From the NCBI RefSeq assembly GCF_000526215.1, contig NZ_JAFQ01000004.1, forward strand, positions 7,564,001 through 7,628,000: DNA of 64,000 nt, given 5' to 3'. This document shows positions 1-8,347 of the stretch, piece after piece (the stretch's first letter is position 1; each line of letters opens with the position of its first letter). The notes beneath the pieces are model-generated. The model searched no databases. It was not told the origin of the DNA and saw nothing but the letters and a program-made list of their open reading frames with translations. This DNA comes from Nocardia sp. BMG51109 (GTDB lineage: Bacteria > Actinomycetota > Actinomycetes > Mycobacteriales > Mycobacteriaceae). Both the position numbers and the translations under genes were made by a program.

Positions 1-588
1 GGCACGCCAGTCGATGTAATCGGCGAAGAACTCCACATTCGGAATCGCCGCGTCCGACACCTGCATCTGCTGCCCCGGCTCGGTGCGCAGGCCCGCATCC
101 GCGTGATCGCGCGCCGCCTGCTGATCGGCCTCCGGAATCCCCAGCAGCGTGCCGATCACCCGCATCGGCAGCTCGTTCGCGAACGAGGACATGAAATCGA
201 ACCGATCGGCGCCGGCCAGGCGGTCCAGCGACCGAGTACACATGTCGCGAATCTGCGGCTCCAGCGCCAGGACCCGCCGCGGCGTGAACACCCGCGCCAG
301 CAGCCCGCGGTTGACGTCGTGCGTCGGCGGATCCTCCATCAGCAACGTCCCCGGCGGAATCTCCACCCCCGCCTTGATGATCTCCAGGATCGGCCCCCGC
401 GACGACGAGAACGTCTGCCAATCCAGCAGTGCCCGATCGACATCCTCGGCCCGGCTCAGCGCGTAGAACTCATGCTTGTCGTTGTAGTACAGCGGCGCTT
501 CCCGCCGCAGCCGCCGATAGACCGGATAGGGATCCCCGGCGATCTCACGATCGAAGGGATCCCAGTAGACCGCATCATCATTACTCAC
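1..588 (-). CDS. Cytochrome P450, N-terminal part (runs off window)
   Basis: The 196 codons present read as the first half of a bacterial class I cytochrome P450: an early YWDPFD segment, DPYPVYRRLRREAPLYY, and the C-helix stretch MEDPPTHDVNRGLLARVFTPRR, whose His and Arg typically contact the haem propionates. The I-helix threonine, ExxR and haem-Cys loop lie beyond the window edge, so the substrate cannot be judged. The GTG start at 588 is chosen because GGAG lies 8 nt upstream and the protein begins as P450s of this type do. A 228-bp spacer with the palindrome TAACCAGGTTA (741-751) separates it from the acyltransferase upstream on the same strand. Confidence 0.9.
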   Translation of the reverse strand, partial: MSNDDAVYWDPFDREIAGDPYPVYRRLRREAPLYYNDKHEFYALSRAEDVDRALLDWQTFSSSRGPILEIIKAGVEIPPGTLLMEDPPTHDVNRGLLARVFTPRRVLALEPQIRDMCTRSLDRLAGADRFDFMSSFANELPMRVIGTLLGIPEADQQAARDHADAGLRTEPGQQMQVSDAAIPNVEFFADYIDWRA

Positions 589-740
589 GAACAGAACTCC
601 TTCGCCGGGTGCGGCGAGCCCGGTACGCACCGGGCGCGGCCGGTCGCGCTCGAGGACGGCGGCCCGCAGGTCACCTCGGCGCGCTCGGTCACCCGGTCGG
701 CTCCTCCAGCACCGTTGAAATCGCGGTATGCGATTTTCGA

Positions 741-751
741 TAACCAGGTTA
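741..751. promoter_or_regulatory. Possible operator upstream of the P450 gene
   Basis: TAACCAGGTTA is an 11-bp perfect palindrome (5-bp arms) in the otherwise empty 589-816 spacer, about 150 bp upstream of the P450 start. It resembles a TetR-type half-site pair. No regulator gene adjoins it, so this rests on symmetry and position alone. Confidence 0.3.
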
Positions 752-816
752 CCGATTCAGCGCTATGCGGTAGGGCAAGTTCGACAATCTTGCTATCCCT
801 GCGCGGCGGACCCGGC

Positions 817-2937
817 CTACCACCATTCGAGAAGCGGTTGCAGTGCGCGGCCGAGGGGCCTGGCCAGGGAGCGGGAGTAGCTGGCGCTGAGGTGATGTTC
901 GTCGTGGTAGATGAGGATGTTTCCCGCGGCGACGGGGCAGACGTCGGGTTCGCAGACGGCCTCGGTGAGGTCGACCGGGAATACGTTCGGGAACCGCGAG
1001 GCCGGTTCGAGTTCGGGGTCGACGGCGTCGAGGGCGTCGGCGCGGGACATACCGCAGCCGATGCGGTCGCCGCCCGCGGCAAGACAGTCCGAGGCCTTGT
1101 ACGGCACCCCGCCGTCGCGGCGCAGCCAGGGAGTATCGCGCATCGCGATCATGTTCAGGCCGCGGTCGGCCAGCGCCACCCACACGTCCAGGTAGTCGGG
1201 AGGTGTTTCGTCGCCGACGTCCAGACGAGGATGGGTGCCGACGGTGAACACCCAATCCGGGCGGTCGGTGCCGAGGCGGTCGATCACCTCGCGGGACCAG
1301 TCGCGGCAGTCCGGATTCGCCTCGCCGTTGTAGGTGGCGTCCTCGGCCAGGGTCAGCGGACATCCCATCTTCAGGTACACCTGGATCCGGAAGGAGTACC
1401 GCTCGGCCAGCGCCTGCAGCGCGGGCAGCCAGTGCTCGGCATGTGAGCTGCCGGCCAGGGCCAGCGTGCGGGACGCGCCGGTGTTGCCGTAGGTGCAGGT
1501 GACGACGTCGCGCGTGGTCCAATCCGCGATACAGCCGTCCAGGGTCGGGGGCGGCAGGTCCGCCTCCGCCTCCAGCGGTGTGGGCCGCATCCGCGCCTGC
1601 GGGACCGGCGCCGCGGCCGCGAGCGCTTCCGCGCCCGGATACCGGGCGGGGTCGAGCGGACCGACCGGCGAGGAAGACTGCCCGCCGACGACCACGACCT
1701 GCCAGAGCAGGGTGGCCCCCGCCAACGCCACCGCCACCGCCGACACCGCCGCTCCGGCCACCCGACGAGGCACCCGCACCCCACGGGCGGGTACCGCGGT
1801 CCGGCGCGTGCGCAGCCGCAGCGGTTCCTCGATCCAGCGATGCGTCATCCACGCGAGCAACACCGACACCCCGACGATCACGAGCCCGTCCGCGAGTCCG
1901 GCGTGGGGCTGGTCGCGTTCGGCGAGGTAGCAGATCAGGATCGGCCAGTGCCACAGATACAGCGGATAGGCGATATCCCCGAACCACCGCGCCACCCGCG
2001 TGGCCAGTACCCGGTTCGGCCACGGCCGCGCCTCCGGGGCCAGATTGTTGCCGGACAGGATCAGTGCCGCGGCCGCGCACACGGGCAGCAGCGCGGCGGG
2101 GCCGGGAAAACGGTTGGCGCCGTCGAGAATCAGCCACCCGCAGCCGACGACCATGGCGAGCCCGCACCACGCCAGCACCTGCCGCACCACCCGCGGCGGC
2201 GACGGCGCGGCGAGCACCAGAGCCGCGCCGGCCAGCAACTCCCAGGCGCGAGCGAAGCTGTCGTAGTAGTTCCAGCCCTGATGCATGGCGGTCCCGTACA
2301 TCGCGTGCGCGAACGACGTCACCGCCACGGCGGTCACGACCACCGCCAGCACGACACGCAACCGGCCGCCGGCCACCCGCCGGCACAGCCACGCCAGGGC
2401 GGCCACGACCAGCAGGGCGACGAGGTAGTACTGGCCTTGCACCGACATCGACCACAGGTGCTGCAGCGGGCTCACCGACGGGTCGGCGGCCAGATAGTCC
2501 GACCACGTCCACGCGAGCTGCCAGTTCTGGTAGTAGAACAACGACGCCAACGTCTGGGCGGCGACCTCCGACCACTGCGTGTACGGCCGCATCACCGCCG
2601 CCGCGACGACGACGGCCGCGAGCACCACGATCATCGCCGGCAGCAGCCGCCGCCCGGTGCGGCGCACCGTGAACCACACCCCCACCGACCCGGACGACTC
2701 GGCGCGGCGCAGCAGCAGGCCGGTGAAGAAGAACCCGGACAGCACCAGGAAGACGTCCACACCGCCGGACACCCGGCCCAGCCACACGTGGAACACCACG
2801 ACCAGCGCGATCGCCACCCCCCGCAGCCCGTCCAGGTCCGCGCGGTATCCCGCCCGCGCCGGCGACTCGGCGACGGGCCTGGCCGGGGTATGTGCGTCGG
2901 CAGATGTCGTCGTGCTGCCGGATGTCTCGCCGGTCAC
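817..2937 (-). CDS. Membrane O-acyltransferase with C-terminal SGNH domain (OafA/YrhL type)
   Basis: 706 aa. Residues about 30-390 form an acyltransferase-3 membrane domain with some ten hydrophobic helices: DGLRGVAIALVVVFH carries the family His, followed by a GGVDVFLVLSGF motif. Residues about 440-706 form an extracytoplasmic SGNH hydrolase-like domain, with a modified first block (AGSSHAEHW in place of GDSH) and a last block containing DEHHLS, which holds the expected His. The family transfers acetyl or other acyl groups from cytoplasmic donors to cell-surface polysaccharides or lipids. The GTG at 2937 is the assigned start; the nearest GGAG is 13 nt upstream, so a slightly different start is possible. 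The acceptor is unknown. Confidence 0.88.
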   Translation of the reverse strand: MTGETSGSTTTSADAHTPARPVAESPARAGYRADLDGLRGVAIALVVVFHVWLGRVSGGVDVFLVLSGFFFTGLLLRRAESSGSVGVWFTVRRTGRRLLPAMIVVLAAVVVAAAVMRPYTQWSEVAAQTLASLFYYQNWQLAWTWSDYLAADPSVSPLQHLWSMSVQGQYYLVALLVVAALAWLCRRVAGGRLRVVLAVVVTAVAVTSFAHAMYGTAMHQGWNYYDSFARAWELLAGAALVLAAPSPPRVVRQVLAWCGLAMVVGCGWLILDGANRFPGPAALLPVCAAAALILSGNNLAPEARPWPNRVLATRVARWFGDIAYPLYLWHWPILICYLAERDQPHAGLADGLVIVGVSVLLAWMTHRWIEEPLRLRTRRTAVPARGVRVPRRVAGAAVSAVAVALAGATLLWQVVVVGGQSSSPVGPLDPARYPGAEALAAAAPVPQARMRPTPLEAEADLPPPTLDGCIADWTTRDVVTCTYGNTGASRTLALAGSSHAEHWLPALQALAERYSFRIQVYLKMGCPLTLAEDATYNGEANPDCRDWSREVIDRLGTDRPDWVFTVGTHPRLDVGDETPPDYLDVWVALADRGLNMIAMRDTPWLRRDGGVPYKASDCLAAGGDRIGCGMSRADALDAVDPELEPASRFPNVFPVDLTEAVCEPDVCPVAAGNILIYHDEHHLSASYSRSLARPLGRALQPLLEWW

Positions 2938-3181
2938 CGCGCCGGGCCGGCTCCACCGCCGAGGACGGCACCCGCCCGATGCCCGCGGGGTGGAGAGGGA
3001 GAAGCAAGACGGGGCCGAGACACGCCCATTCTCTTATCACGGCCTCGAAGCCGCGGTCGACTTCACGCAACCATGCGGCATCCGCGGTGTCCGGGTGCCG
3101 AAACGCAGGGCGACGAGCGGTGACCGGATGGCGTCCGGTCGGGTTCCGGCCGTCCCGGGTGTGAGCAGGATCTCGGCGGCG

Positions 3182-3916
3182 TCACGATCGGTCGCTCGTG
3201 GCCTCTCCGGCGAGTCGGGGTTTGACGGCGACGACGAGGACGTTCTTGCCGAACAGCTTGCCCGTGACGATCTGCAATACCTTGCTGACCGGAAACACCG
3301 CGCGGTCGTACAGCTTCAGGGCACGGCAGTTGATGGTGCCGTCGCTGCGGCCCAGGAACTTGTAGGCCAGCGTCGCGAAGAACCCGATCGGATCGCAGTA
3401 GCGCGACTCGACAACCCGCAGGCCCGCCTCGCGGAGCATCGCATCGAGCCGACGCCTGCGATACCGCCGATGGTGGCCGACCTTGGCATCCATCGACGTG
3501 TAGAGCATCTCGAACGCGGGTACGTACACGACCAGCGTGCCGCCGGACCGCAGGCACGAGGCCAGCCGCCGCGCGGCCGCCCGGTCGTCCTTGATGTGCT
3601 CGAGCACGTTGAACGAGTAGACGACCTCGTACTGCCCGGTGCCGGACGGTTCGGTGTCGAGATCGACGACCCGATACCCTTTCGAGCGCAACGCCTTCCG
3701 CAGATCGTGGTCCGGTTCGACGCAATCGGGCACGATGTGCCGCTCGGACAGCAGGTCGGCATACGTGCCCGCGCCCGCCCCGAAGTCGAGCACACGCACA
3801 TCCGGCGACATCACCCGCCTGCCGACGATATCGACGAGAAACCGGTTGTAGTTGACCGCGCCGGCCATGACCTCCAGGTTGTCGCACCCGGTATACGCGA
3901 ACTCGGCCTTCGTCAC
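3182..3916 (-). CDS. SAM-dependent methyltransferase (class I)
   Basis: 244 aa. Motif I is VLDFGAGAGTY (SAM glycine loop), the acidic end of strand 2 is CVEPDHD, and the post-II/III region is VVYSFNVLEHIKDD, giving a type-11/23 methyltransferase fold. A C-terminal tail of about 90 aa contains Arg-rich and hydrophobic segments, as in UbiE-like proteins that act near membranes. The GTG at 3916 is preferred over an upstream in-frame ATG because AGGGGCGAG lies just before it and homology starts there. It is separated from the thiolase upstream by 480 bp with a terminator, so it has its own promoter. The substrate is unknown. Confidence 0.8.
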   Translation of the reverse strand: MTKAEFAYTGCDNLEVMAGAVNYNRFLVDIVGRRVMSPDVRVLDFGAGAGTYADLLSERHIVPDCVEPDHDLRKALRSKGYRVVDLDTEPSGTGQYEVVYSFNVLEHIKDDRAAARRLASCLRSGGTLVVYVPAFEMLYTSMDAKVGHHRRYRRRRLDAMLREAGLRVVESRYCDPIGFFATLAYKFLGRSDGTINCRALKLYDRAVFPVSKVLQIVTGKLFGKNVLVVAVKPRLAGEATSDRS

Positions 3917-4398
3917 GATCTCGCCCCTATGCAGATCGGAGGGATGGTGCCTTGCTCCGCAGGGCCATGCTGCCACGCCGACCGGCACGTCGGCGGGATT
4001 TGCCGAAGGTATGCCGAACCGAGACGCTACGGCGGGCTGCGCTCACGGCGCGGCGGAGTTTCCGGCCATGTGGCCGGGTCCAGCCGTTCCCGGCGGCCAT
4101 CACGCGTGCGCGCCGCCCGGCGTGTGCGCGGAACTCACGCATCACCGGCGCAGCCGCTCACCGTCGGGCAATCCGCGTCAACGAGAGAACCTGGCCTTCG
4201 GCGCGCCCCGGGCTCAGCGAACCGTCACCAGGATCGGTTCCGACAACCAGGTTCGCGTCGCGGCAGCCGCCGGGAAATGCCGGCCCGCGCATACCGCAGA
4301 TGTATGTCGTGAATACTGCTGCTGGGTCGGCGGCTACCGATACCCGAAAACCCGGGCATGGCCCGGGTTTTCGGAGAGTGTATTCGTCTGGGCCCGGC
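3917..4398. other. Gene-free spacer between thiolase and methyltransferase
   Basis: About 480 bp without a convincing reading frame. It holds the thiolase terminator (4344-4374) and must hold the methyltransferase promoter; no clear -35/-10 pair was recognised. The ORFs crossing it lack family features and ribosome binding sites. Confidence 0.6.
4344..4374 (-). terminator. Hairpin terminator after the thiolase gene
   Basis: CCGAAAACCCGGGC (4344-4357), loop of 3 nt, GCCCGGGTTTTCGG (4361-4374): a perfect 14-bp stem. On the minus strand its right arm contains a T4 run. It lies 25 bp past the thiolase stop. Confidence 0.8.
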
Positions 4399-5601
4399 TC
4401 AGCGGGTGGCGATGATGGCCGAGCCGTGGCCGAACAGGCCCTGGTTCACCGCGATACCAGCGAGGGCATCGTCCACCTGGCGGCCCTCGGCCCGGCCGCG
4501 CAGCTGCCAGGTGAGTTCGCAGATCTGGGCGATCGCCTGGGCGGGGATCGCCTCGCCGAAGCAGGACAGTCCGCCGCTGGGGTTCACCGGGACGCGGCCG
4601 CCCAATGTCGTTGCGCCGCTACGCAACAGGTCTTCCGCGCCGCCCGTTTCGCAGAGGCCGATGTCCTCGTACCAGTCCAGTTCCAGCGCGGTGGAGAGGT
4701 CGTAGACTTCCGCGAAAGACAGGTCGGCGGGCCCGATTCCGGCCTCTTCGTAGGCAGCGTGGGCGATGGCGGAACGGAACGTGCGCGGCGGGGGTTCGAC
4801 GGCCACGGCGGAGTCGGTCGCGAAATCCGGCAGATCGAGCACGGTTTTCGGGAACGTCGGCGTGACCGTCGACAGCGCCCGGACACGCACCGGGTCGGCG
4901 ATGCCGTGGCGGCGCGCGTACTCCATCGACGTCAGCACCAGTGCGGCGCCGCCGTCGCTGGTCGCGCAGATGTCGAGCAGCCGCAGCGGGTCGGAGACGA
5001 CCGCCGAGGCGGCGACCTCCTCGGCCGAAACCTCCTTGCGGTAGCGGGCGTACGGGTTGTTCAGGCCGTGCTTGGCGTTCTTCACCTTGACCGCGGCGAA
5101 ATCGTCCAGCGTGGCACCGTGCAGCGCCATCCGCCGGCGCGCATACAGCGCGAAATAGATGGGGTTGGTGGCGCCGAGCAGATGGAAGCGCAGCCAGTCC
5201 GGATCGTCGCGGCGTTCACCGCCGACCGGCTGGAAGAAGCCCTTCGGGGCGGCGTCCGCGCCGACGACCAGCGCCACATCGGTCAGCCCGGCGAGGATCT
5301 GGGCGCGCGCGTTGGCGATGGCCTGGGCACCGGAGGCGCAGGCGGCGTAGCTGCTCGAGATCCGCGCGCCCGACCAGCCCAGCGCCTGGGCGAACGTCGC
5401 GCCCGAGACGAAACCGGGGTATCCGTTGCGGATCGTGTCCGCACCGGCGATGTAGCCGACGTCGCGGTGGTCCACGCCGGCGTCGGCCAGCGCCGCCCGC
5501 GCCGCGACCAGCCCGTACTCGACGAAATTGCGCCCCCACTTGCCCCACTGGTGCATGCCCGCACCGAGGACGGCGATGTCGCGATCGTTCGTGTCAGGCA
5601 T
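4399..5601 (-). CDS. SCP2-type thiolase / lipid-transfer aldolase (Ltp-like)
   Basis: 400 aa, the usual length of the non-decarboxylating thiolase family that includes SCPx and the Ltp proteins of actinobacteria. The nucleophile loop is SSSYAACASGAQA (Cys near residue 88), and the C-terminal NQGLFGHGSAII supplies a conserved His. The classical NEAFA and CxGGG signatures are replaced by NPSGGLS and related segments, as in the Ltp branch. Its start overlaps the end of the DUF35 gene by 8 bp. That pairing is typical of aldolases such as Ltp2, which need a DUF35 partner to cleave acyl-CoA side chains, so either thiolysis or retro-aldol cleavage is possible. Confidence 0.85.
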   Translation of the reverse strand: MPDTNDRDIAVLGAGMHQWGKWGRNFVEYGLVAARAALADAGVDHRDVGYIAGADTIRNGYPGFVSGATFAQALGWSGARISSSYAACASGAQAIANARAQILAGLTDVALVVGADAAPKGFFQPVGGERRDDPDWLRFHLLGATNPIYFALYARRRMALHGATLDDFAAVKVKNAKHGLNNPYARYRKEVSAEEVAASAVVSDPLRLLDICATSDGGAALVLTSMEYARRHGIADPVRVRALSTVTPTFPKTVLDLPDFATDSAVAVEPPPRTFRSAIAHAAYEEAGIGPADLSFAEVYDLSTALELDWYEDIGLCETGGAEDLLRSGATTLGGRVPVNPSGGLSCFGEAIPAQAIAQICELTWQLRGRAEGRQVDDALAGIAVNQGLFGHGSAIIATR

Positions 5602-6040
5602 CGACCGGCCTCCACATCCACACCGTGTGCTCCGCTTCCTCGTCCTCGTACAGCACGCCGAGGGCCAGTTCGACCGGCATGCCGACGGCCAGGTCGTCCA
5701 CGGTGAATCCGCGCACGACCTGCCCGAGGATCACCATCTGCTCGACCTCGAGCTCCACCGCCGCGACGACGTAGGGCTCGAACGGATCGGACGAGACATA
5801 GGGCGGTGGCGGCTTGTACCGGGCATCCGCGTACGACCAGATCCGGCCGCGCGTGGAGAACAGGTATTCGGCCAGTTCGGAGCCGTCCTTCGGACTTGCA
5901 CACTGCGGGTTCCGGCAGGCCAGCGTGTTCCGCGGAAAATACGGCGTGCCGCACGTATCGCAGCGGCTTCCCACGAGGCGTACCGCACCGTCCTCCGCAG
6001 TGAACCACTCTGCCACGGCGGGGCGTTGTTCTTTCTGCAC
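5594..6040 (-). CDS. DUF35 / Zn-ribbon OB-fold protein, thiolase partner
   Basis: 148 aa from the GTG at 6040. An N-terminal rubredoxin-like Zn ribbon (CDTCGTPYFPRNTLACRNPQC, four Cys) is followed by an OB-fold with GRIWSYADARYKPPPPY and an acidic C-terminus. DUF35 proteins bind acyl-CoA and form obligate complexes with SCP2-type thiolases or MaoC-like hydratases. The overlap with the downstream thiolase supports a 1:1 complex. The start is uncertain: upstream codons are in frame but do not look coding, and no strong ribosome binding site precedes the GTG. Confidence 0.85.
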   Translation of the reverse strand: MQKEQRPAVAEWFTAEDGAVRLVGSRCDTCGTPYFPRNTLACRNPQCASPKDGSELAEYLFSTRGRIWSYADARYKPPPPYVSSDPFEPYVVAAVELEVEQMVILGQVVRGFTVDDLAVGMPVELALGVLYEDEEAEHTVWMWRPVDA

Positions 6041-6140
6041 GAAACCGACGGTATAGGAACACGTTCTACTTTGGCGAGGGGATCCACTCCCCCGATGCGC
6101 CGGCGGAGGTGCCGTGCGTGTGGAGCGAGGACGCGACAGC

Positions 6141-6170
6141 GAAGCGACCGGCACGGAGGCCGGTCGCTTC
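6141..6170. terminator. Hairpin downstream of ohr
   Basis: GAAGCGACCGGC, 6-nt loop, GCCGGTCGCTTC: a perfect 12-bp stem, 107 bp past the ohr stop on the minus strand. No U-tract follows, as is common for actinobacterial terminators. It separates ohr from the DUF35-thiolase pair. Confidence 0.65.
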
Positions 6171-6276
6171 ACCAGCCGCTACGGCTACCCGTTCGCACCG
6201 CCACGCCCGCCCCCCGCGGACCATCCGGCCGTCCCGGGCGGGCGGACAGATCACGAGGCCGGGCCGCGTACGGGTT

Positions 6277-6699
6277 TCAGTCCTCCGCCACGAGGACCTG
6301 GACGTCGATGTTGCCGCGCGTCGCGTTGGAGTACGGGCACACCTCGTGTGCCTTGTCCGCCAGCTGCTGCGCGGCCTCCCGGTCCACGTGCGGCAGCGTC
6401 ACCTCGAGCGTGACGGCCAGGCCGAAGCCGCCGCTGCCGTTCGGGCCGATGCCGACCCGCGCGCCGACCGCCGAGTCCTCGATGTTCGCGTCGGCGGACT
6501 TGGCGACCAGGCGCAGCGCGGAATGGAAGCACGCCGCGTAGCCGGCGGCGAACAGCTGCTCGGGGTTGGTGCCCTCACCGCTGCCGCCCATGGCCTTCGG
6601 CATCGCCAGATCCACGTCGACCCGGCCGTCGGTGGTGCGCGCGTGGCCGTTGCGGCCGTCGCCGGTGGCCAGTGCCTCGGCGGTGTACAGAATGTCCAT
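6277..6699 (-). CDS. ohr: Organic hydroperoxide resistance protein (OsmC/Ohr family)
   Basis: 140 aa, standard Ohr length. The two redox cysteines are in GYAACFHSAL (Cys57) and HEVCPYSNATRGN (Cys121), the latter being the Ohr-type C-terminal signature. Ohr reduces organic and fatty-acid hydroperoxides in the cytoplasm, usually with lipoylated protein as electron donor. It begins with ATG after an AGGGAGAACGAG ribosome site and lies 16 bp downstream of the MarR gene, so the two are probably co-transcribed and controlled by the operators at 7175-7204. Confidence 0.95.
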   Translation of the reverse strand: MDILYTAEALATGDGRNGHARTTDGRVDVDLAMPKAMGGSGEGTNPEQLFAAGYAACFHSALRLVAKSADANIEDSAVGARVGIGPNGSGGFGLAVTLEVTLPHVDREAAQQLADKAHEVCPYSNATRGNIDVQVLVAED

Positions 6700-6715
6700 C
6701 TCGTTCTCCCTCGGA

Positions 6716-7138
6716 TCAGGTGTGCGACTTCAAGGTTCGGGTCAGGTTGTGCAAGGTTTCCCGCAGTGCGACCAGAGAGTCCATCGACATGCCCGTGGCC
6801 GCGAACGTGTGCGCCGGGATGTCGCACGCGGACGCGCGCAGTTCGCGCCCACGCTCGGTCAAGGTGACCTCGACCCGCCGCTCGTCGGATCCCGACCGGC
6901 GCCGCTCGACCAGGCCCGCACTCTGCAACCGCTTCAACAGCGGCGACAGCGTGCCCACGTCCAGGTCGAGCGCGGCGCTCAGGTCACCGACACCGCGACC
7001 GTCTCGTTCCCACAGCGCGAGGAGCACCAGGTATTGCGGATAGGTCAGGCCCAGAGCATCGAGCTTCGGGCGGTACATCGCCGTCATGGCCCGGGATGCC
7101 GAATACAGCGCGAAACACAACTGCTCGTCCAGCGCCAT
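6716..7138 (-). CDS. ohrR: MarR-family peroxide sensor (OhrR)
   Basis: 140 aa from ATG 7138 (GTG 7150 is a possible alternative). MALDEQLCFALYSASRAM places the single reactive Cys (Cys8 in this numbering) where OhrR proteins carry their peroxide-sensing cysteine. LTYPQYLVLLALWE and a winged helix with SDERRVEVTLTERG are classic MarR/OhrR features. OhrR represses itself and ohr until the Cys is oxidised by organic peroxide. The adjacent ohr gene and the doubled palindrome just upstream fit this role. Confidence 0.92.
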   Translation of the reverse strand: MALDEQLCFALYSASRAMTAMYRPKLDALGLTYPQYLVLLALWERDGRGVGDLSAALDLDVGTLSPLLKRLQSAGLVERRRSGSDERRVEVTLTERGRELRASACDIPAHTFAATGMSMDSLVALRETLHNLTRTLKSHT

Positions 7139-7174
7139 CGGTTCATCCACACACAACAAGCTAGCAGGCAAATA

Positions 7175-7204
7175 GATTGTGCGCAATCATTTTGTGTGCA
7201 AAAT
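7175..7204. promoter_or_regulatory. Double OhrR operator
   Basis: Two abutting palindromes lie 37-66 bp upstream of ohrR: GATTG-TGCG-CAATC (7175-7188) and ATTTTG-TGTG-CAAAAT (7189-7204). They share TTGTGYGCAA and their centres are 15 bp apart. Arms are perfect in both. Position and symmetry make them the likely OhrR sites. Confidence 0.75.
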
Positions 7205-7344
7205 ACCACGTCGGACCGGTCCGATAGGGCCACACGAAACCTTCGGCGGAATCGACCACCCCAGCAGGCACCGTCGACCGTGACGGCCCGCCCGATCTGC
7301 CAGATACCGCGGCCCCGAGGGCCCCGGTGGCCCGGCCGACTACG

Positions 7345-7698
7345 TCAGGGCAGAACCTGCGGAACCACACCCGGATTCGTCGCGCCGACCAGGGCGCCGA
7401 TCGCGGCGCCGAGGGCAGAACCGGCGGAACTGGTCGCCGAGCCGGTCGCCAAGCCGACCGCCGATCCGACGGCCGAACCGATCGAGGCCCCCGCGGAGGC
7501 GCCGTTCAGCACCGGATCGGGGATCAGGGCGTGGGGGTTGGTGGCGGCGTCTTCGCTCTCCAGCGGGATCCCGGCGACGGGTTCAGCGGCCCGGCCGGCA
7601 TCGGCGGAGGCGCCCCCGGCGAACACGGCCGCCGCGGCCAACGGCAGCGCCCCGACCGCCACCACACGCCCCACCTTGATCAGGATGTCTCGGCACAT
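7345..7698 (-). CDS. Small exported Ala/Gly-rich protein of unknown function
   Basis: 117 aa from ATG 7698, which has GGGGAA 5 nt upstream. MCRDILIKVGRVVAVGALP followed by an Ala-rich core ending GGASADAG is a Sec signal peptide with a plausible cleavage after ASA. The mature part is a low-complexity run of GSAVGSAVGLATGSATS-type repeats with a C-terminal GATNPGVVPQVLP, resembling the glycine-zipper-like small secreted proteins frequent in Nocardia and Mycobacterium. No function can be assigned. In-frame codons upstream of 7698 do not look coding. Confidence 0.7.
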   Translation of the reverse strand: MCRDILIKVGRVVAVGALPLAAAAVFAGGASADAGRAAEPVAGIPLESEDAATNPHALIPDPVLNGASAGASIGSAVGSAVGLATGSATSSAGSALGAAIGALVGATNPGVVPQVLP

Positions 7699-8347
7699 AT
7701 TTCCCCTGCCTTTCCAGCCCACTGCGCAACCGGGTGCAGAACGCACGCGGCGTGACCACACCCTCGCTCCCCGGGAGGCAGCAAGAACGTAGCCGCTGCC
7801 AAGGCTCCCCACAAATGATACTGCGGGACAAGCGAACTCATATCCACATCACCCATAAACGGTGGCGCAGAAAAGATTACAATTCGGATTCGGCGATCTT
7901 CGTCGATGCGACCCGGACACGGCCGTCGTCGTCACGCCGACGGTTCCGCAACACCAGCCGATCTCACACGGCCACAATAGGTTTCATTGTGCACGAAAGC
8001 CGGCGAACACCAGCGGGTTCACCACCGCCGGCCGAGCGGCAGGCATCGTCTCCCACGCCACGCCCTCCGGCGGCATCGAACGATCCGGCAGGGCACGACC
8101 GGCGACCGCCGAGCGCACCGGCGAGGACAAGGAGCGGTCACCGGTGATGTTCGCCGAGGCTCTCCGCACAGATCCGTGCCGGTGGAAAAATGGCCGAGAT
8201 GGGAGTGTCCCCGTCCGGCCATTACCGTTGTCCGCGGCGTGCAACGTCGAATGCGATCTCCGCGCTCCGGTGACGGCGCGGGTAACAGCCCCCGTCGCGG
8301 GGGAGGTCGGTAGGCGGGCGGATTCCGGATCCAGAGGGCAGGAGAGC
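7699..8347. other. Gene-free divergent promoter region
   Basis: About 650 bp between the minus-strand exported protein and the plus-strand GntR gene. The GntR frame stays open upstream to 7862 but has no family homology or good start there. The inverted repeat CACAAT-N7-ATTGTG (7973-7991) is the only symmetrical element noticed, and 7810-7890 is more A+T-rich than its surroundings, as expected of promoters. Confidence 0.5.

Noticed and set aside
749..3070. 773-codon open frame overlapping the acyltransferase in another frame
   Set aside because: Arg/Gly-rich with no hydrophobic helices or motifs; the acyltransferase frame has all family features.
7862..8347. In-frame extension upstream of the GntR/UTRA gene
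   Set aside because: GntR proteins begin at the helix-turn-helix; ATG 8348 has AGGAGA, and the upstream codons show no conserved features.
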